Assembly: GCA_013368375.1 (NCBI GenBank)
Contig: JAACJP010000036.1
Location: 372,001 to 436,000, forward strand
DNA length: 64,000 bases
Direction: 5' to 3'
Source of the DNA: Tricholomella constricta
Lineage: Eukaryota; Basidiomycota; Agaricomycetes; Agaricales; Lyophyllaceae
The notes below the pieces were generated by a model. That model was not told the DNA's origin and did not search any database. It saw only the letters and a program-made list of their open reading frames with translations. Both the position numbers and the translations under genes were made by a program. Position 1 is the stretch's first letter, and every line of letters starts with the position of its first letter. Below, piece after piece: positions 1 through 9,800 of this stretch.

Positions 1-2
1 TA

Positions 3-262
3 CCACAGCACCCACCCGTCGGTCCCTCCGCATCCCACCCTAATATGACCTTTTATCCGTCGCATAGTGCGCATACATTCGGCTCGAACGCTCCTTTCTA
101 TCCTCAGCCGCCCTCTATGATTCCTGGTCAGCTTGGGGGTGCCCCTCAACCGTTCTACTACTATAACCAGATGCCTTCAGCCCTTGCTTCTCCCGTTTAT
201 CCCGTGCTGAATCCCGTACCAAATCCTGTACCGAATCCCGTACTGAATCGTCCCGCCACTCC
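3..262 (+). pseudogene. Copia gag, N-terminal part (interrupted)
   Basis: The frame is open from the window edge and includes an in-frame ATG at 45. It encodes a proline-, asparagine- and tyrosine-rich stretch with short NPVPNPV-type repeats. At 258-262 it is cut by the Gypsy-A insertion. The frame continues without a shift at 10372, so this is the amino end of the same Copia gag. No zinc knuckle is visible. The true start is probably upstream of the window. Confidence 0.8.
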
Positions 263-450
263 TGTAAGGCTTGGGGTAGACTTAGAGAGATCACACCAAG
301 CTAAACACGACCACTATTTGGATTGTGTGTAGTATAGGTGTATGTCTAAGTTCTATATAATACAGAAGTGCTGGCTATATATGGCCAGCACCTTCAGAAA
401 TAAATAAGAACAAACAACGATCGCTACCATATTCGGTAACGCCCGTTACA
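263..450 (-). repeat. Gypsy-A 3' LTR (188 bp)
   Basis: It is a direct repeat of 10177-10371 with TGTAA...TTACA ends. It contains a 7-bp inverted repeat (GTGCTGG/CCAGCAC) around a TATATAT core, a possible TATA region or RNA hairpin. It lacks a 7-bp stretch (around AAACATT) that is present in the other LTR. Confidence 0.93.
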
Positions 451-618
451 CTCTCCCCCTCTAGATTGAGCCCCGGCTCAATCTATCCTAATTCCGTTGT
501 TTTGGATGGTCGACTTCGTGAAGTCCACCATCTTGTTCTCGATTATAGACATATAATTTTATATATCTATGTTTTTTTTTTTTCGTGGGCGGTACGACAG
601 TACCACCCATGGCGCCGC
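451..618 (-). other. Gypsy-A 3' untranslated region with polypurine tract and four hairpins
   Basis: Directly next to the 3' LTR the sense (minus) strand reads AGAGGGGGAGAG at 451-462, a typical polypurine tract for plus-strand priming. The remaining ~150 bp contain four inverted repeats in a row: 463-484 (10-bp arms, 2-nt loop), 505-532 (6+6-bp arms with one internal mismatch), 546-569 (AT-rich, imperfect) and 587-608 (GGTAC/GTACC extended by GGG/CCC). A run of 12 T (A in the sense strand) lies at 572-583. No coding sequence is seen here. Confidence 0.75.
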
Positions 619-1779
619 TCACGCCGCACCCTCCACCTCGCCGTCCTCCAACCCCGACGGTACTCGCCCTGAAGCCGAGCCGTCCATGGGGTCGTCTGGC
701 TTGTCGTCGCCGATCCCCTGTGTCTGCTCACCGGGCCCCCCCGCGTTCGCGGGTGACCCCTCGCTTGTACTGCCCACCCCAGCCCCGAGACCTGGTGTGG
801 GCGCCGCTACTGCCGCCGCTGCCCCTGGGGCCGTCGTGATTCCCGACGGTCCCGCACTCGTCCCCGATGATCCTGCCTCGGCCGACCCATAGTCCAGGGC
901 GGCCCGCACTCCTGCCGTCAACTGGTGTGCTACCGTCAACGGTGTTCTTGTCGCGGCCGCCGACCCTCCGGTCGATGACCCTGCTACACTGGGCATCGAC
1001 GTTGCCAATGCCCCACTCGTGCCCACTGCTGGCGGGACGGTCCGTCGTGATGGTGGGGACCACCACGTCGCTTCCCCCGGCAACGTCTCTTGAGTCGAGT
1101 CAAACTGGGTCAAGGCATAAGTAGCCATCCGTGAAAACACGGCGCTGGCTTTGGGGTCCTCGGTGTGGCCGCTCTGGTAATCCCTGAGCCACTCCATCCC
1201 GAAGGGCTGAGCGTCGACGAATCGTGCGACATTCACCCCTTGTTGAGCAAAGAACGTGGCGATGTCTTCCATCGTCGCATTGTTGAGCGGTTGCGAAAAC
1301 CGCTCAACCGTCTCCATCTCCGCAACGCTCCTCCTGAGCAATTGCAACGTGTTGCGGTACAGATTGACTGTACCCATCAACTCACAGGCCAACTGGAGGA
1401 ATCGAGTCCGATTCCTCATCGCTGCCAGGTCCGCTACGCGCCTCGGCGCGCGTGGCATGATGATATTCATGCCCCGCACATGCGTCAATGACACTCCCCC
1501 GTGTCCTACTACCGTCCCCGGATACTGGGGTCGGCCATTGTTAATGATGGTTGCCCGATTCCGGTACAACCATGCCGCCCAGGTCTCGGCTGGGTCACCA
1601 TAGTTTGGATTCGGAACCTTTACAGGTTTCGGACCCTTGCCCACAGCGTACTTCGCCGTCTTGGCAGCCTGCTTGGCCTTCGCCCATGCAGGGAGTCGCC
1701 ATTGTGTCATTGCCGACCGCATGACATCCGTGCGGTTGGCGTCTGCGATCTGATGGCAGACTGCAACGAATGCCTTCAT
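619..1779 (-). CDS. Gypsy-A ORF4 (possible C-terminal half of ORF3), unknown function
   Basis: This is a 386-residue frame starting at ATG 1779, directly after the TGA that ends ORF3 and in the same frame, so the two may once have been or may still act as one ~760-residue protein. The N-terminal ~240 residues look globular, with helical and tryptophan-containing stretches. The C-terminal part is rich in Ser, Ala, Gly, Thr and Pro. It ends in an acidic tail with the motif LEDGEVEG, echoing LEDGELPQ at the end of Gypsy-B ORF3. No membrane segment or signal peptide is seen, so an envelope role is not supported. I recognise no catalytic motif. Confidence 0.7.
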   Translation of the reverse strand: MKAFVAVCHQIADANRTDVMRSAMTQWRLPAWAKAKQAAKTAKYAVGKGPKPVKVPNPNYGDPAETWAAWLYRNRATIINNGRPQYPGTVVGHGGVSLTHVRGMNIIMPRAPRRVADLAAMRNRTRFLQLACELMGTVNLYRNTLQLLRRSVAEMETVERFSQPLNNATMEDIATFFAQQGVNVARFVDAQPFGMEWLRDYQSGHTEDPKASAVFSRMATYALTQFDSTQETLPGEATWWSPPSRRTVPPAVGTSGALATSMPSVAGSSTGGSAAATRTPLTVAHQLTAGVRAALDYGSAEAGSSGTSAGPSGITTAPGAAAAVAAPTPGLGAGVGSTSEGSPANAGGPGEQTQGIGDDKPDDPMDGSASGRVPSGLEDGEVEGAA

Positions 1780-2907
1780 TCACTGCAACGCAAATTCGTT
1801 GCCTGGGATATTTGCTGCGGCTATCCAAGCCTCCAGCTCTCCCGGTGATGCAGGCATTCCCGTGCCACCCGCAGGCATCCCCATCCTCGGGGGAGGCAGG
1901 CCCATCCGCTCGTTCTCGGCTGCCCGCTGCGCCCGCTTCCCGAAGCGGAGCGTGTGGTCGACGGCACTCAAATGAGCCCCGCCGGGGAGTCTGACATGGT
2001 CTATCGACCCCAACGGGGTCTGAAAGTTGACAGGTACCGCCCTACGAATGGCCGGTACCGTTGTCTGCGCCCCAACGGGCACTGACACTCCATATGCTTC
2101 GACGGGGGTCGGATACGTCCCCACGTCCAGGTCCATATAGTCGCCTTGACTGGCGTCTGTATCGTCGTCCTCCGCCGGCATCCGTGCCGGCAGCTGACTC
2201 GCTGGAGACAGTCTCGACGATGTCGGTCCTGCCTCATACGACGCAGTGGTTCCACCGTCATCGTTGCGGGGGCGCTTTCGCTTCCCGCCCTCCTCTTCCT
2301 TGTCGCGGGCCTCCAGTTGTCCGCGCACGTCTTTCAATTCGTCTACGCGATCATTATACTGGTTGCGCAGCTCATCGTAATCGCCGCACAAGCGCCGATA
2401 ATCGACATCGAGGGAGCGCAACCTGTTCCGCAGGTCGACCCTCTCCAGCTTGAGGGCCGCTATATCCGCGCCCTTCAAATACTCCTTCTGCTTGCGGTGG
2501 GCCTTGTGCAGACCCCCCGCCTCTGTAATCGAATCCATCAACATATGCGCCGCGTACCCCATACACGTCGCACACCCCCTCGGGTGGCTGATCAGGTTGA
2601 CCTGCTCATTGTAGGTCCACCGCAGCTCGCTTGTGCTTGCTGCTTGCTCCACAGACCGTGATCGTTCTCGCGCACGGCCGCTTCCTCCATCCCATTGCGG
2701 TGACAGATATCTGCCACCGCTGTCCCGTTCTCGGGACCGTTCTCGTCCTCTCAACTGGGATCGCGACCGATTTCGGTCGCGTTCCCCCAAACGTCTACTG
2801 TCTCTGGGGCGGAACTCCCTTCCGCCCCTCGCGCTGTTGTCCTCGTCTGGACCACCCATTGGGTGGTCCGGCTTGTCCGGTCTGTCATCTGGTGGTCCGC
2901 GCTCCAT
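1780..2907 (-). CDS. Gypsy-A ORF3: RS-rich, coiled-coil protein of unknown function
   Basis: This is a 375-residue frame 3' of pol, in the place where env lies in retroviruses. Residues ~1-90 are rich in Arg, Ser, Asp and Gly with RERSRER-type RS dipeptides. Residues ~135-210 have a heptad-like Leu/charged pattern (motifs such as LRNRLRSLDVDYRR) that predicts a coiled coil, followed by a basic KRKRPR patch that could act in nuclear import. The rest is low complexity. ATG 2907 lies 13 nt after a strong 3' splice-like sequence. It ends in TGA, immediately followed by ATG of ORF4 in the same frame. The function is unknown; RNA binding or nuclear targeting is inference from composition only. Confidence 0.7.
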   Translation of the reverse strand: MERGPPDDRPDKPDHPMGGPDEDNSARGGREFRPRDSRRLGERDRNRSRSQLRGRERSRERDSGGRYLSPQWDGGSGRARERSRSVEQAASTSELRWTYNEQVNLISHPRGCATCMGYAAHMLMDSITEAGGLHKAHRKQKEYLKGADIAALKLERVDLRNRLRSLDVDYRRLCGDYDELRNQYNDRVDELKDVRGQLEARDKEEEGGKRKRPRNDDGGTTASYEAGPTSSRLSPASQLPARMPAEDDDTDASQGDYMDLDVGTYPTPVEAYGVSVPVGAQTTVPAIRRAVPVNFQTPLGSIDHVRLPGGAHLSAVDHTLRFGKRAQRAAENERMGLPPPRMGMPAGGTGMPASPGELEAWIAAANIPGNEFALQ

Positions 2908-2954
2908 CGATGTTGATAGTGCTGAAGAAGAAAAAAAACTTCAACCGTCACACC
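2908..2954 (-). promoter_or_regulatory. Candidate 3' splice site before Gypsy-A ORF3
   Basis: The short gap between the pol stop and the ORF3 start reads, on the sense strand, eight T residues followed by CTTCTTCAG (2939-2920). A polypyrimidine tract ending in CAG is what a fungal intron acceptor looks like. ORF3 is out of frame with pol (offset of two bases), so expression from a spliced subgenomic RNA, as for retroviral env, would solve how it is made. No donor has been identified. Confidence 0.4.
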
Positions 2955-5900
2955 CTACGGTTTGTGACTCCCGGCATTCGCCGGTTTTTTCTTCCCATCC
3001 CGTGACTTGTGCCCGTGTTCCACTCGCTTCGCTGCGGCCCGCCGCGCCCCTGTTTTTGCGCGCGTCGTTATCGTCGCCCGCCGGGGAAGGGCTGTCCAGT
3101 CCTTTACCCCAATGAGTTCGAGGTAGCTGTCAAGCGCCTCGAGCTCTTCGCATGTCTTGAGCAGCTCCCATGTGGAGTCACCCATCGTCCACTTGACCAG
3201 GAAGGACACCTCCTTCCCGCTCCACTGATGTCCGACGATCTCGTCGACATAATATTCGGTTTCATCAGGGGCCCCGAAGTCGTAGGCCTCTGGTGTCGCC
3301 CTGTTAGGAAACAGCGCGTCGTCATTCGCCTGATGCGGGCGAATTCTCGATATATGGAATCGCGGGTGTATCCTGCGTTTCCTGAGGGCTTCCGGTAATT
3401 CCAACACATAGTTGGACGTCTCCGGAAACGCCTTCAGGACCCTGTACGGGCCCACGTACTTCGGCAGCAGCTTGCCTGCCCTACCCAGCGGCATGGCTAA
3501 GTGGTCAGTTGATAGGTAGACCAAGTCGTCCTTCCCTATCACCGGGTCAGCACGCCTCCGCGCATTCGCGTGGTGCCTTTGAAATGTACGCGCTGCGATT
3601 ATCGCATCGTGCGCCGCTGCCATGTTCCGCAGCGCATTTGCTGCGAACTCCTTCACCCCCGGAGGCGCTTTCGTCCCTGGGTCTATTTTTGTCATTACTG
3701 TTGGTAAAAACCCGTGGTTGGCTTCAAACGGAGCAAGCCCCGTCGCTGCACTAATGCTAGAGTTTATTGCAAACTCTACCATCGGTAGCGCCACTACCCA
3801 GTCCTTCTGGTCTGGTCGAATACATGCCCGAATGATCTGTGCGATCGATCGGTTCGCTCTTTCCGTCGCTCCATCCGTCTGCGGATGGAACACCGTTGAC
3901 ATCAGTAATGTCGACCCCATCAATCGGTGTAGTTCCTTCCACCATTTGGATGTGAACTTAGGGTCCCGATCGCACACGATCGAGCTTGAAAGGCCGTGCA
4001 GTCGCACCACCTCCCTCATGTATATCCACGACAGCTCCGATGCTGTCGTCCTGGTGTTTAACGGCACTAGGTGCACCTGGGATGTCATTCGACATACCAC
4101 CACCCATAGGTAGTTATACCCATCCACTTCTGGGAATGGACCAACAAAGTCCATACCGATCGACTCCCACGGCCGTGTGGGTATCGGGAGAGAATGTACC
4201 AGCCCCGCGGGTGCCCGGTACTCCCCCTTCGTCGTCATGCATATCTGGCATGACGCGCAAAAGGCCTCGACTTCCCTCTGAAGTCGCGGCCACCAGTACC
4301 ACCGTCGAACGTAGTCGGCAGTTCGTTGCGGGCCAAAATGGCCCACCACTTGGTGTGCGCGGTCAATAATCTGCCCGTGCAGTGATTGATGCCCGTTCTT
4401 CGTGGAGGGGATGCATAGCACCTCCTCTCCACCTCTATTCTTACTCCACACCAGCCCGTTCACCACCCTAAACTGCGGGTGTTGAGCTGGTGCGCTCACC
4501 ACTTTCTTAAGCAGCGGGTCCGCTTTGTACCCCGCTTTCACCAAGGACATAAATGCCTCGTTCCCTTCCCCATTCTCCATTGTTGGTCTCGGGTCCGCTC
4601 CGCGTCCCCAGGATTGAAACACGGTCGGGTCGTCTGTGCTTTTCGCCGCCGACGCCCCCACCTTCCCATGTTCCGTGGCGGCCGCTAGCGCTGCCGCCCT
4701 CACATCCCGTTCCTGTATCATATCCCGGAGCACCGCCATACTACTGTGCTCCTGCTTCGATGTTTTTTGATGGATCTGTCGTTCTACGACTTTATCCACC
4801 ACTTCTCTCACCCTGTCCCACAGCAGATCATCGTGTCTTGGGTCAAGTCGAACGTCTGCGTTAACATAGTCGTTCATTGTAAATTTATCATCCCAGACAT
4901 CACTCTCGTGATATCTGGATAGTGCATCCGCTACCTTATTCAGCGATCCTTTGACATAACGAATGTCAAAGTCAAATCGAGACAGATATTCCATCCACCT
5001 CGTCTGGCGGCTAGATAGCCTCCTCTGCGTCTGGAAAAACTCCAGTGCCTTGTGGTCGGTGACCACATGTATGCCGTATCCTATAAGCTTATCCTCCCAC
5101 TTGAGGAGGGCTTCCAGTATCACTATTGTTTCCTGCTCAAACACACGGTAGTGTCTTTGAGCATCCGTAAATTTGCGGGACATAAACCCCGCCGGCCGAC
5201 ATGTCTGCCATGTCGGTCCCTGTCCGTACATCGCGCCCATGCCGGATACCGACGCGTCGCAGATAACCCATATGGGTTCATCCTTGTCGTGATCCAATGG
5301 AACTAGAACGGGTGTTTTACAACACGCATCCTTAATTGCCTGAAAGCATGATTCATGGATGGGCCGCCATGCGAAGGCCTGTCCATTCTGCGTCATTGCT
5401 GACAGTGGTGTCGTGTATGACGATATATCGGGCAAAAAATGCGCCAGATACTGTACGAGACCCAGAAATCTCTGGATATCGCCATAGTTTCGCGGTCTCC
5501 GCCATTCGCGAATACGCGCCATTTTGTCCGCTGTCGCGTGCAGTCCCTTGTCGTCAATTACATGCCCGAGGCAATCGACACTGTCGGAATAAAGTTCACA
5601 CTTTTCTTCCTTAAGGTAGAACTTGTTCTCCCTTATTTTGTCAAAGACGAGCTTGAGGTGCTTCTCATGCTCGTCTACTGTCGCGCTATATACGAACAGA
5701 TCGTCTAAATAGACGTGTAAAAATATCCCGATGAAGTCTCGGAATATCATTGTCATTACTCTCTGAAACGTTGCTGGTGCGTTACAGTCCCCAATCTGCA
5801 TCGTATGGCTTACGAACGTGCCAAACACCGTTGCAAACGCACTCTTGTGCACGTCCGGCGGATGGACGCGTACTTGCTCATATGCGTCCAAAAAATCGAT

Positions 5901-6821
5901 CTTTGATCGGATTTTTGCTCGTGCCACATCCAGTCGGATCTGGTCCTGGTCAGGAAACGGTGTCACGTCCTTGACCGTGTTCGCGTTTCTTTTCCGACCA
6001 TCGACTGCTGTACGCAGTCGACCGTCTTTCTTCGGTATACATAGCATCGGTGCCGCCTGTGACGTCTGCACCGATTCCCACCATCCCGCGCGCGTATAAC
6101 GCGCAATCTTTTCCATTAACTGTGTCCGGAGCGCGTCCGGACACCGTGGCAAGTGGTAATGATACTGCTTGTTATCATCAATGAGGTTAATGTGATGATT
6201 AACCCCCCGCACCGGCGGTAACTCCTCCGGTACTCCATTCATGATGCCCTTGCAGGACTTCATCCATGCCTCCCGCAGTCTCGGAATGTCGTCCTCAGTG
6301 AGGGCACCCATCTGTGCCACCCTCCTCTGATGTCTCTCCGTGACTGCACGCAGCGATTCACTGACGTGTGCATCCGTGAACGGGTCATCGATCTCCGGTA
6401 TTACCGGAAACACCGCCCGTATTGCTTCCCGTGGTACCCTTTCCGGGTACCTCGTCCTTGTAAATTCCTGCACGATCTCCTCGAGTTCGCGCAAGTCCTT
6501 CAATGTGTGATAACGGCTCCGCCCACTTTTAAGAATGTCGGGTACCTCATCCGCCATTCTCTCGATGTCTTCTATTGTCAAGATGTCGTCATCTTCCATG
6601 ATAACTGGGAACGACCATGGTAGCCCGGTTCCCGGAGTGGGCGCATCCGCGTCCTCCTCCTCCTCCATACTAACGCGCCGATGCCTTTTAATCGCCCGCG
6701 TGTCCTCTGCCTGTCGTTCTCCTTTGCTACTCATTATCAGAGGATCGCTAATCGCTAGCCCCCGATACCTTGGTCGCTCGTCGACATCGTCGACTACGCG
6801 CACTCTACCTTCCCGTGGTAG
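2955..6821 (-). CDS. pol: Gypsy-A pol: reverse transcriptase, RNase H, integrase, chromodomain
   Basis: The frame is open from the gag stop (6822) to 2955, about 1288 codons, and has no ATG near its beginning; the first candidate starts are GTG 6803 and an internal ATG. Visible in order: RT with KDGRLR, the catalytic YLDD box and the KCEL tail; RNase H with VICDASVSGMG and TDHKALEFF; integrase with a zinc-binding H-H-C-C region ending CASCQIC, then core aspartates in GMDFVGPFPE and CDRDPKF and the glutamate in QTDGATERANRS; a chromodomain with FLVKWTMGDSTWELL; and a basic tail rich in Lys and Arg. Lack of an initiator and the shared frame with gag imply expression as a gag-pol readthrough product. 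Confidence 0.93.
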   Translation of the reverse strand, partial: LPREGRVRVVDDVDERPRYRGLAISDPLIMSSKGERQAEDTRAIKRHRRVSMEEEEDADAPTPGTGLPWSFPVIMEDDDILTIEDIERMADEVPDILKSGRSRYHTLKDLRELEEIVQEFTRTRYPERVPREAIRAVFPVIPEIDDPFTDAHVSESLRAVTERHQRRVAQMGALTEDDIPRLREAWMKSCKGIMNGVPEELPPVRGVNHHINLIDDNKQYHYHLPRCPDALRTQLMEKIARYTRAGWWESVQTSQAAPMLCIPKKDGRLRTAVDGRKRNANTVKDVTPFPDQDQIRLDVARAKIRSKIDFLDAYEQVRVHPPDVHKSAFATVFGTFVSHTMQIGDCNAPATFQRVMTMIFRDFIGIFLHVYLDDLFVYSATVDEHEKHLKLVFDKIRENKFYLKEEKCELYSDSVDCLGHVIDDKGLHATADKMARIREWRRPRNYGDIQRFLGLVQYLAHFLPDISSYTTPLSAMTQNGQAFAWRPIHESCFQAIKDACCKTPVLVPLDHDKDEPIWVICDASVSGMGAMYGQGPTWQTCRPAGFMSRKFTDAQRHYRVFEQETIVILEALLKWEDKLIGYGIHVVTDHKALEFFQTQRRLSSRQTRWMEYLSRFDFDIRYVKGSLNKVADALSRYHESDVWDDKFTMNDYVNADVRLDPRHDDLLWDRVREVVDKVVERQIHQKTSKQEHSSMAVLRDMIQERDVRAAALAAATEHGKVGASAAKSTDDPTVFQSWGRGADPRPTMENGEGNEAFMSLVKAGYKADPLLKKVVSAPAQHPQFRVVNGLVWSKNRGGEEVLCIPSTKNGHQSLHGQIIDRAHQVVGHFGPQRTADYVRRWYWWPRLQREVEAFCASCQICMTTKGEYRAPAGLVHSLPIPTRPWESIGMDFVGPFPEVDGYNYLWVVVCRMTSQVHLVPLNTRTTASELSWIYMREVVRLHGLSSSIVCDRDPKFTSKWWKELHRLMGSTLLMSTVFHPQTDGATERANRSIAQIIRACIRPDQKDWVVALPMVEFAINSSISAATGLAPFEANHGFLPTVMTKIDPGTKAPPGVKEFAANALRNMAAAHDAIIAARTFQRHHANARRRADPVIGKDDLVYLSTDHLAMPLGRAGKLLPKYVGPYRVLKAFPETSNYVLELPEALRKRRIHPRFHISRIRPHQANDDALFPNRATPEAYDFGAPDETEYYVDEIVGHQWSGKEVSFLVKWTMGDSTWELLKTCEELEALDSYLELIGVKDWTALPRRATITTRAKTGARRAAAKRVEHGHKSRDGKKKPANAGSHKP

Positions 6822-6824
6822 TCA
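6819..6824 (-). promoter_or_regulatory. In-frame UGA CUA between gag and pol (probable readthrough site)
   Basis: On the sense strand gag ends ...AAG GAA TGA CTA CCA, and pol continues in the same frame with no further stop. UGA followed by CUA is a well-known high-readthrough context in several viruses and some cellular genes. The pol frame has no early ATG, so suppression of this UGA is the simplest way to make Gag-Pol. The alternative is a chance CGA-to-TGA mutation in what used to be a continuous frame. Confidence 0.6.
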
Positions 6825-9800
6825 TTCCTTACTACATCCCGCGTCGCTGCGCCTCAGCGCGCTTCGTCGCGCCATTTCTCGGGTCTCCTCCTCAACTGTG
6901 AACGTCGGGGCCGGAGTCCCGCCTACCCAAACACAATTGTGCCGGAAATCCAGCTCGATTTCCAATTGTCTCATCAATGCGATGCCGATAATGGCGTCGT
7001 ATTTATCCAAATTCACGATGTCGAAGTATACTGAGACATCGATCGCCTCGTACTTCATTGGTACCGACGTTCCGTAGTTGATCACCGACCGACTACCTTT
7101 CGTACCCAATTGCAACGGGACTACTTCCTCCAATTGGTGTACCTTCATTTTCGCCACTTTGGCAAATTCTGGAGACACGGCCTCCGCCGTACATCCCGAA
7201 TCGAATAGGGTGAACGCTTTCAACCCATTGATTTCCACCAATGCTGTAAAGCATTGGCGTTCCTGCGCCTTTCGTGTTGGTCGCTTAAGGAGCCGCGTAG
7301 ACTTCTTAACGATGATGGGTCGATTTCCCGTACCCATCTCCGCTATAGTCGCGAACATCTGGACGGTCTCTCCCTCGTCCTCCGACTCACTATCGCTGAC
7401 CTCCACTAGTAGTGGAAGTCCCTCATCTCCCGAGTTATCCTCGAGAGTCCTCCCATAGCACAGTCGTTCGATTGTGTCTCTGTCGTCGTCTGAACCGTAC
7501 TCTTCGTACTGTTCTAGAGCATAGTCCTCTCCCTCGGACTCGTATTGCTCCCCCAGTAGAGGCGTCTCGCTCTCTTCCGGCTCTACAGAATCTGTTTCCA
7601 CTGGTCGTTTGCTACCGCCTCGTGCGTCATGGCTGCGTTCAGCGATCTCTGTGTCCGACGTATCGTCCACTATGTCCCGCACCGCGTTCAGTCGCGCGGT
7701 GCCGGTCTTATTTTTGGGGCACTTGCGACTTCTCGCCAAGTGCTCCAGGCTGCCGCAATCAAAGCAGGCTAGCCGTTTCTCTCCTGCGTGCTTCGTCCCT
7801 GCCTCGACGCCCTTCGTAGGCGTTGCCGGCGGTTTCTTACCGTCTGACTTCGGTTCCGACCGTTGTCCTGCCGGCTTGTAGGGTGGTCGACTCCCACCCT
7901 CGTACGTTCTCGTTGGGGCCCGCCCTAAGACGGTCTCCTTCTTTTCCCCTGATTTTCGGGCTACCGCCTCGTAATCATCGTATCCGCGAAGTACTCGATT
8001 TGCCTGCTCAATTTTGAGTCCGGCTTCAAGTATTTCTCGCATTCGCGACGTTTCTGCCGTGAATCCCCTGTTCAAGATCTCCTTGCGCAGGTATCTTGGG
8101 ATGCCGGTCATAAACCGTCGTTTAAATGTGTACGGGTCGGGTGGCATTGCCATCCTTTCCGCATATCTCTTTAGTTGATGGAAGAATTCATTTATTCCTC
8201 CATCAGCGCCATACACAGCACGTTCGAACCCTACATAAGCATCCTGTAACGATGCTTCATGAATAAACTGGTCATATAGTCCGGTAATGACGTCTTTGAA
8301 CGTCCAGTCTCGACGTCGCCGGTGAATCCCGTCGACGTTGTCAGTGAACCACACTGCGGCGGCTCCTTTCAGATACATCCCCGTGTACGAGATTCGCTCT
8401 CGTTCACGATCCTGTCCCCCGAGCTGGCTGATTTCCATCCAGCGAAGTATACTATATAGCCATGTATCGAATTCTTCCATACTTGGCGCCCCGCTGTATT
8501 CCTCGGGCATGGGCACTCGCAGTGCTCCAGGCCTTGCTCCTCCCTGTTGCATAGCTATCACGCTATCCAACTTTTCATCAATCGTTGCATGGTATCGACC
8601 ATGCACTTTCAGGAGGTACTCTCCTTGGCGCTGCAGTCCGCTCGCCCTGAACGACCTTACCGGCTTTTGTGGGGTTACCAGCTGCTGCTGGCTCCCTCCA
8701 TAGTGTACCCCCGGAGTACGACTAGGAAGTCGTATTCCCCCGTAGTACTGTGGGTTGTTCGGAGAATTACTCCGTGCATCCCAGCCGCCCGTTGGGTGGC
8801 TAGCGTGAGTCGGGCGTGGCGTCGTCGTTCCTCGTCCACCAGAACCATATTCCGGTCTCACCGGTGCAGGCGACGCATTATTGCTCCCCCCTTCGAACTT
8901 GCTTTCCGAATTCTCCTCGACTTCCGAGTCGACGTCATTCCCACCGTATCCCAGTCTCTCTGGCTGCGGTCTTGTGGTCGCAACGCTGTTGCGTCCGCTA
9001 ATTCTCGCTGCCTCGGTAGCCCGCCCACTAGGCGGTTCTGCGCAGTGCGTCACGATTTCGTCATCGCACGAGGGCCCTCGTTTATATGACGTTGGCCCTT
9101 CTCCTGATAAATCCCAGGTCCGACTGTACGAAGTCGCCGCTGGTCCTGCCTGGGGTGGGTTCATCGCCCGTTCGTAGGCTGCGTGTCGCACGCGCACCGG
9201 TGAACTTGTCTCGTCTTGCTGGCGAGGCTGCCGCAAGCTTTGGTTTACGGCTTCCATCGTGTCGATCGATGGCAGCGCTGTGTCCCGCTGGGCTACTGCC
9301 CGGCGGTTCTGTTCTTCCGTTTCCTGTTGTACGAGCGGTGATTCCACCTGCTCGACCACCTCGTCGTACTTCCTCAGCCCCTCTTCCACAAGAGAGCTAA
9401 GCTGTGCCCGGGAGGGAGTTACTCCCTTCCGGCTTCCAGATCTTAGTTGTAGAACAATGGATTCTACCACTATTTCTTGGTTTTTTCGGAGGGCCGATTG
9501 TCCCTCCATCGCCTCGACACATTTTTCAAATGCGTCGTCGACCAAGAGGTCTCGATCATCCACCACGGATGACGACGGCAGCGGGACGCTGCCTTCCCGT
9601 TTCGCTGGTTTCTTCTCAGCCCGGCGATTTCGTCGAGCTGTGGTCGACATCATTTTTGACGACCGTGAATCGGGCACATCAGTGAGTTCACTGGTGCCAT
9701 ATATGGCTGGGTGACCGTGTCCGGTGCCCCGCGTTTGTACAGATCCCCTTGAGATATTATCAAAAGGTGCCGGGAACACTTCCTGGTGTTCCAGTGATAT

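Noticed and set aside
619..2907. ORF3/ORF4 of Gypsy-A as an envelope gene
   Set aside because: Position fits, but there is no signal peptide, no hydrophobic membrane segment and no fusion-peptide-like stretch.
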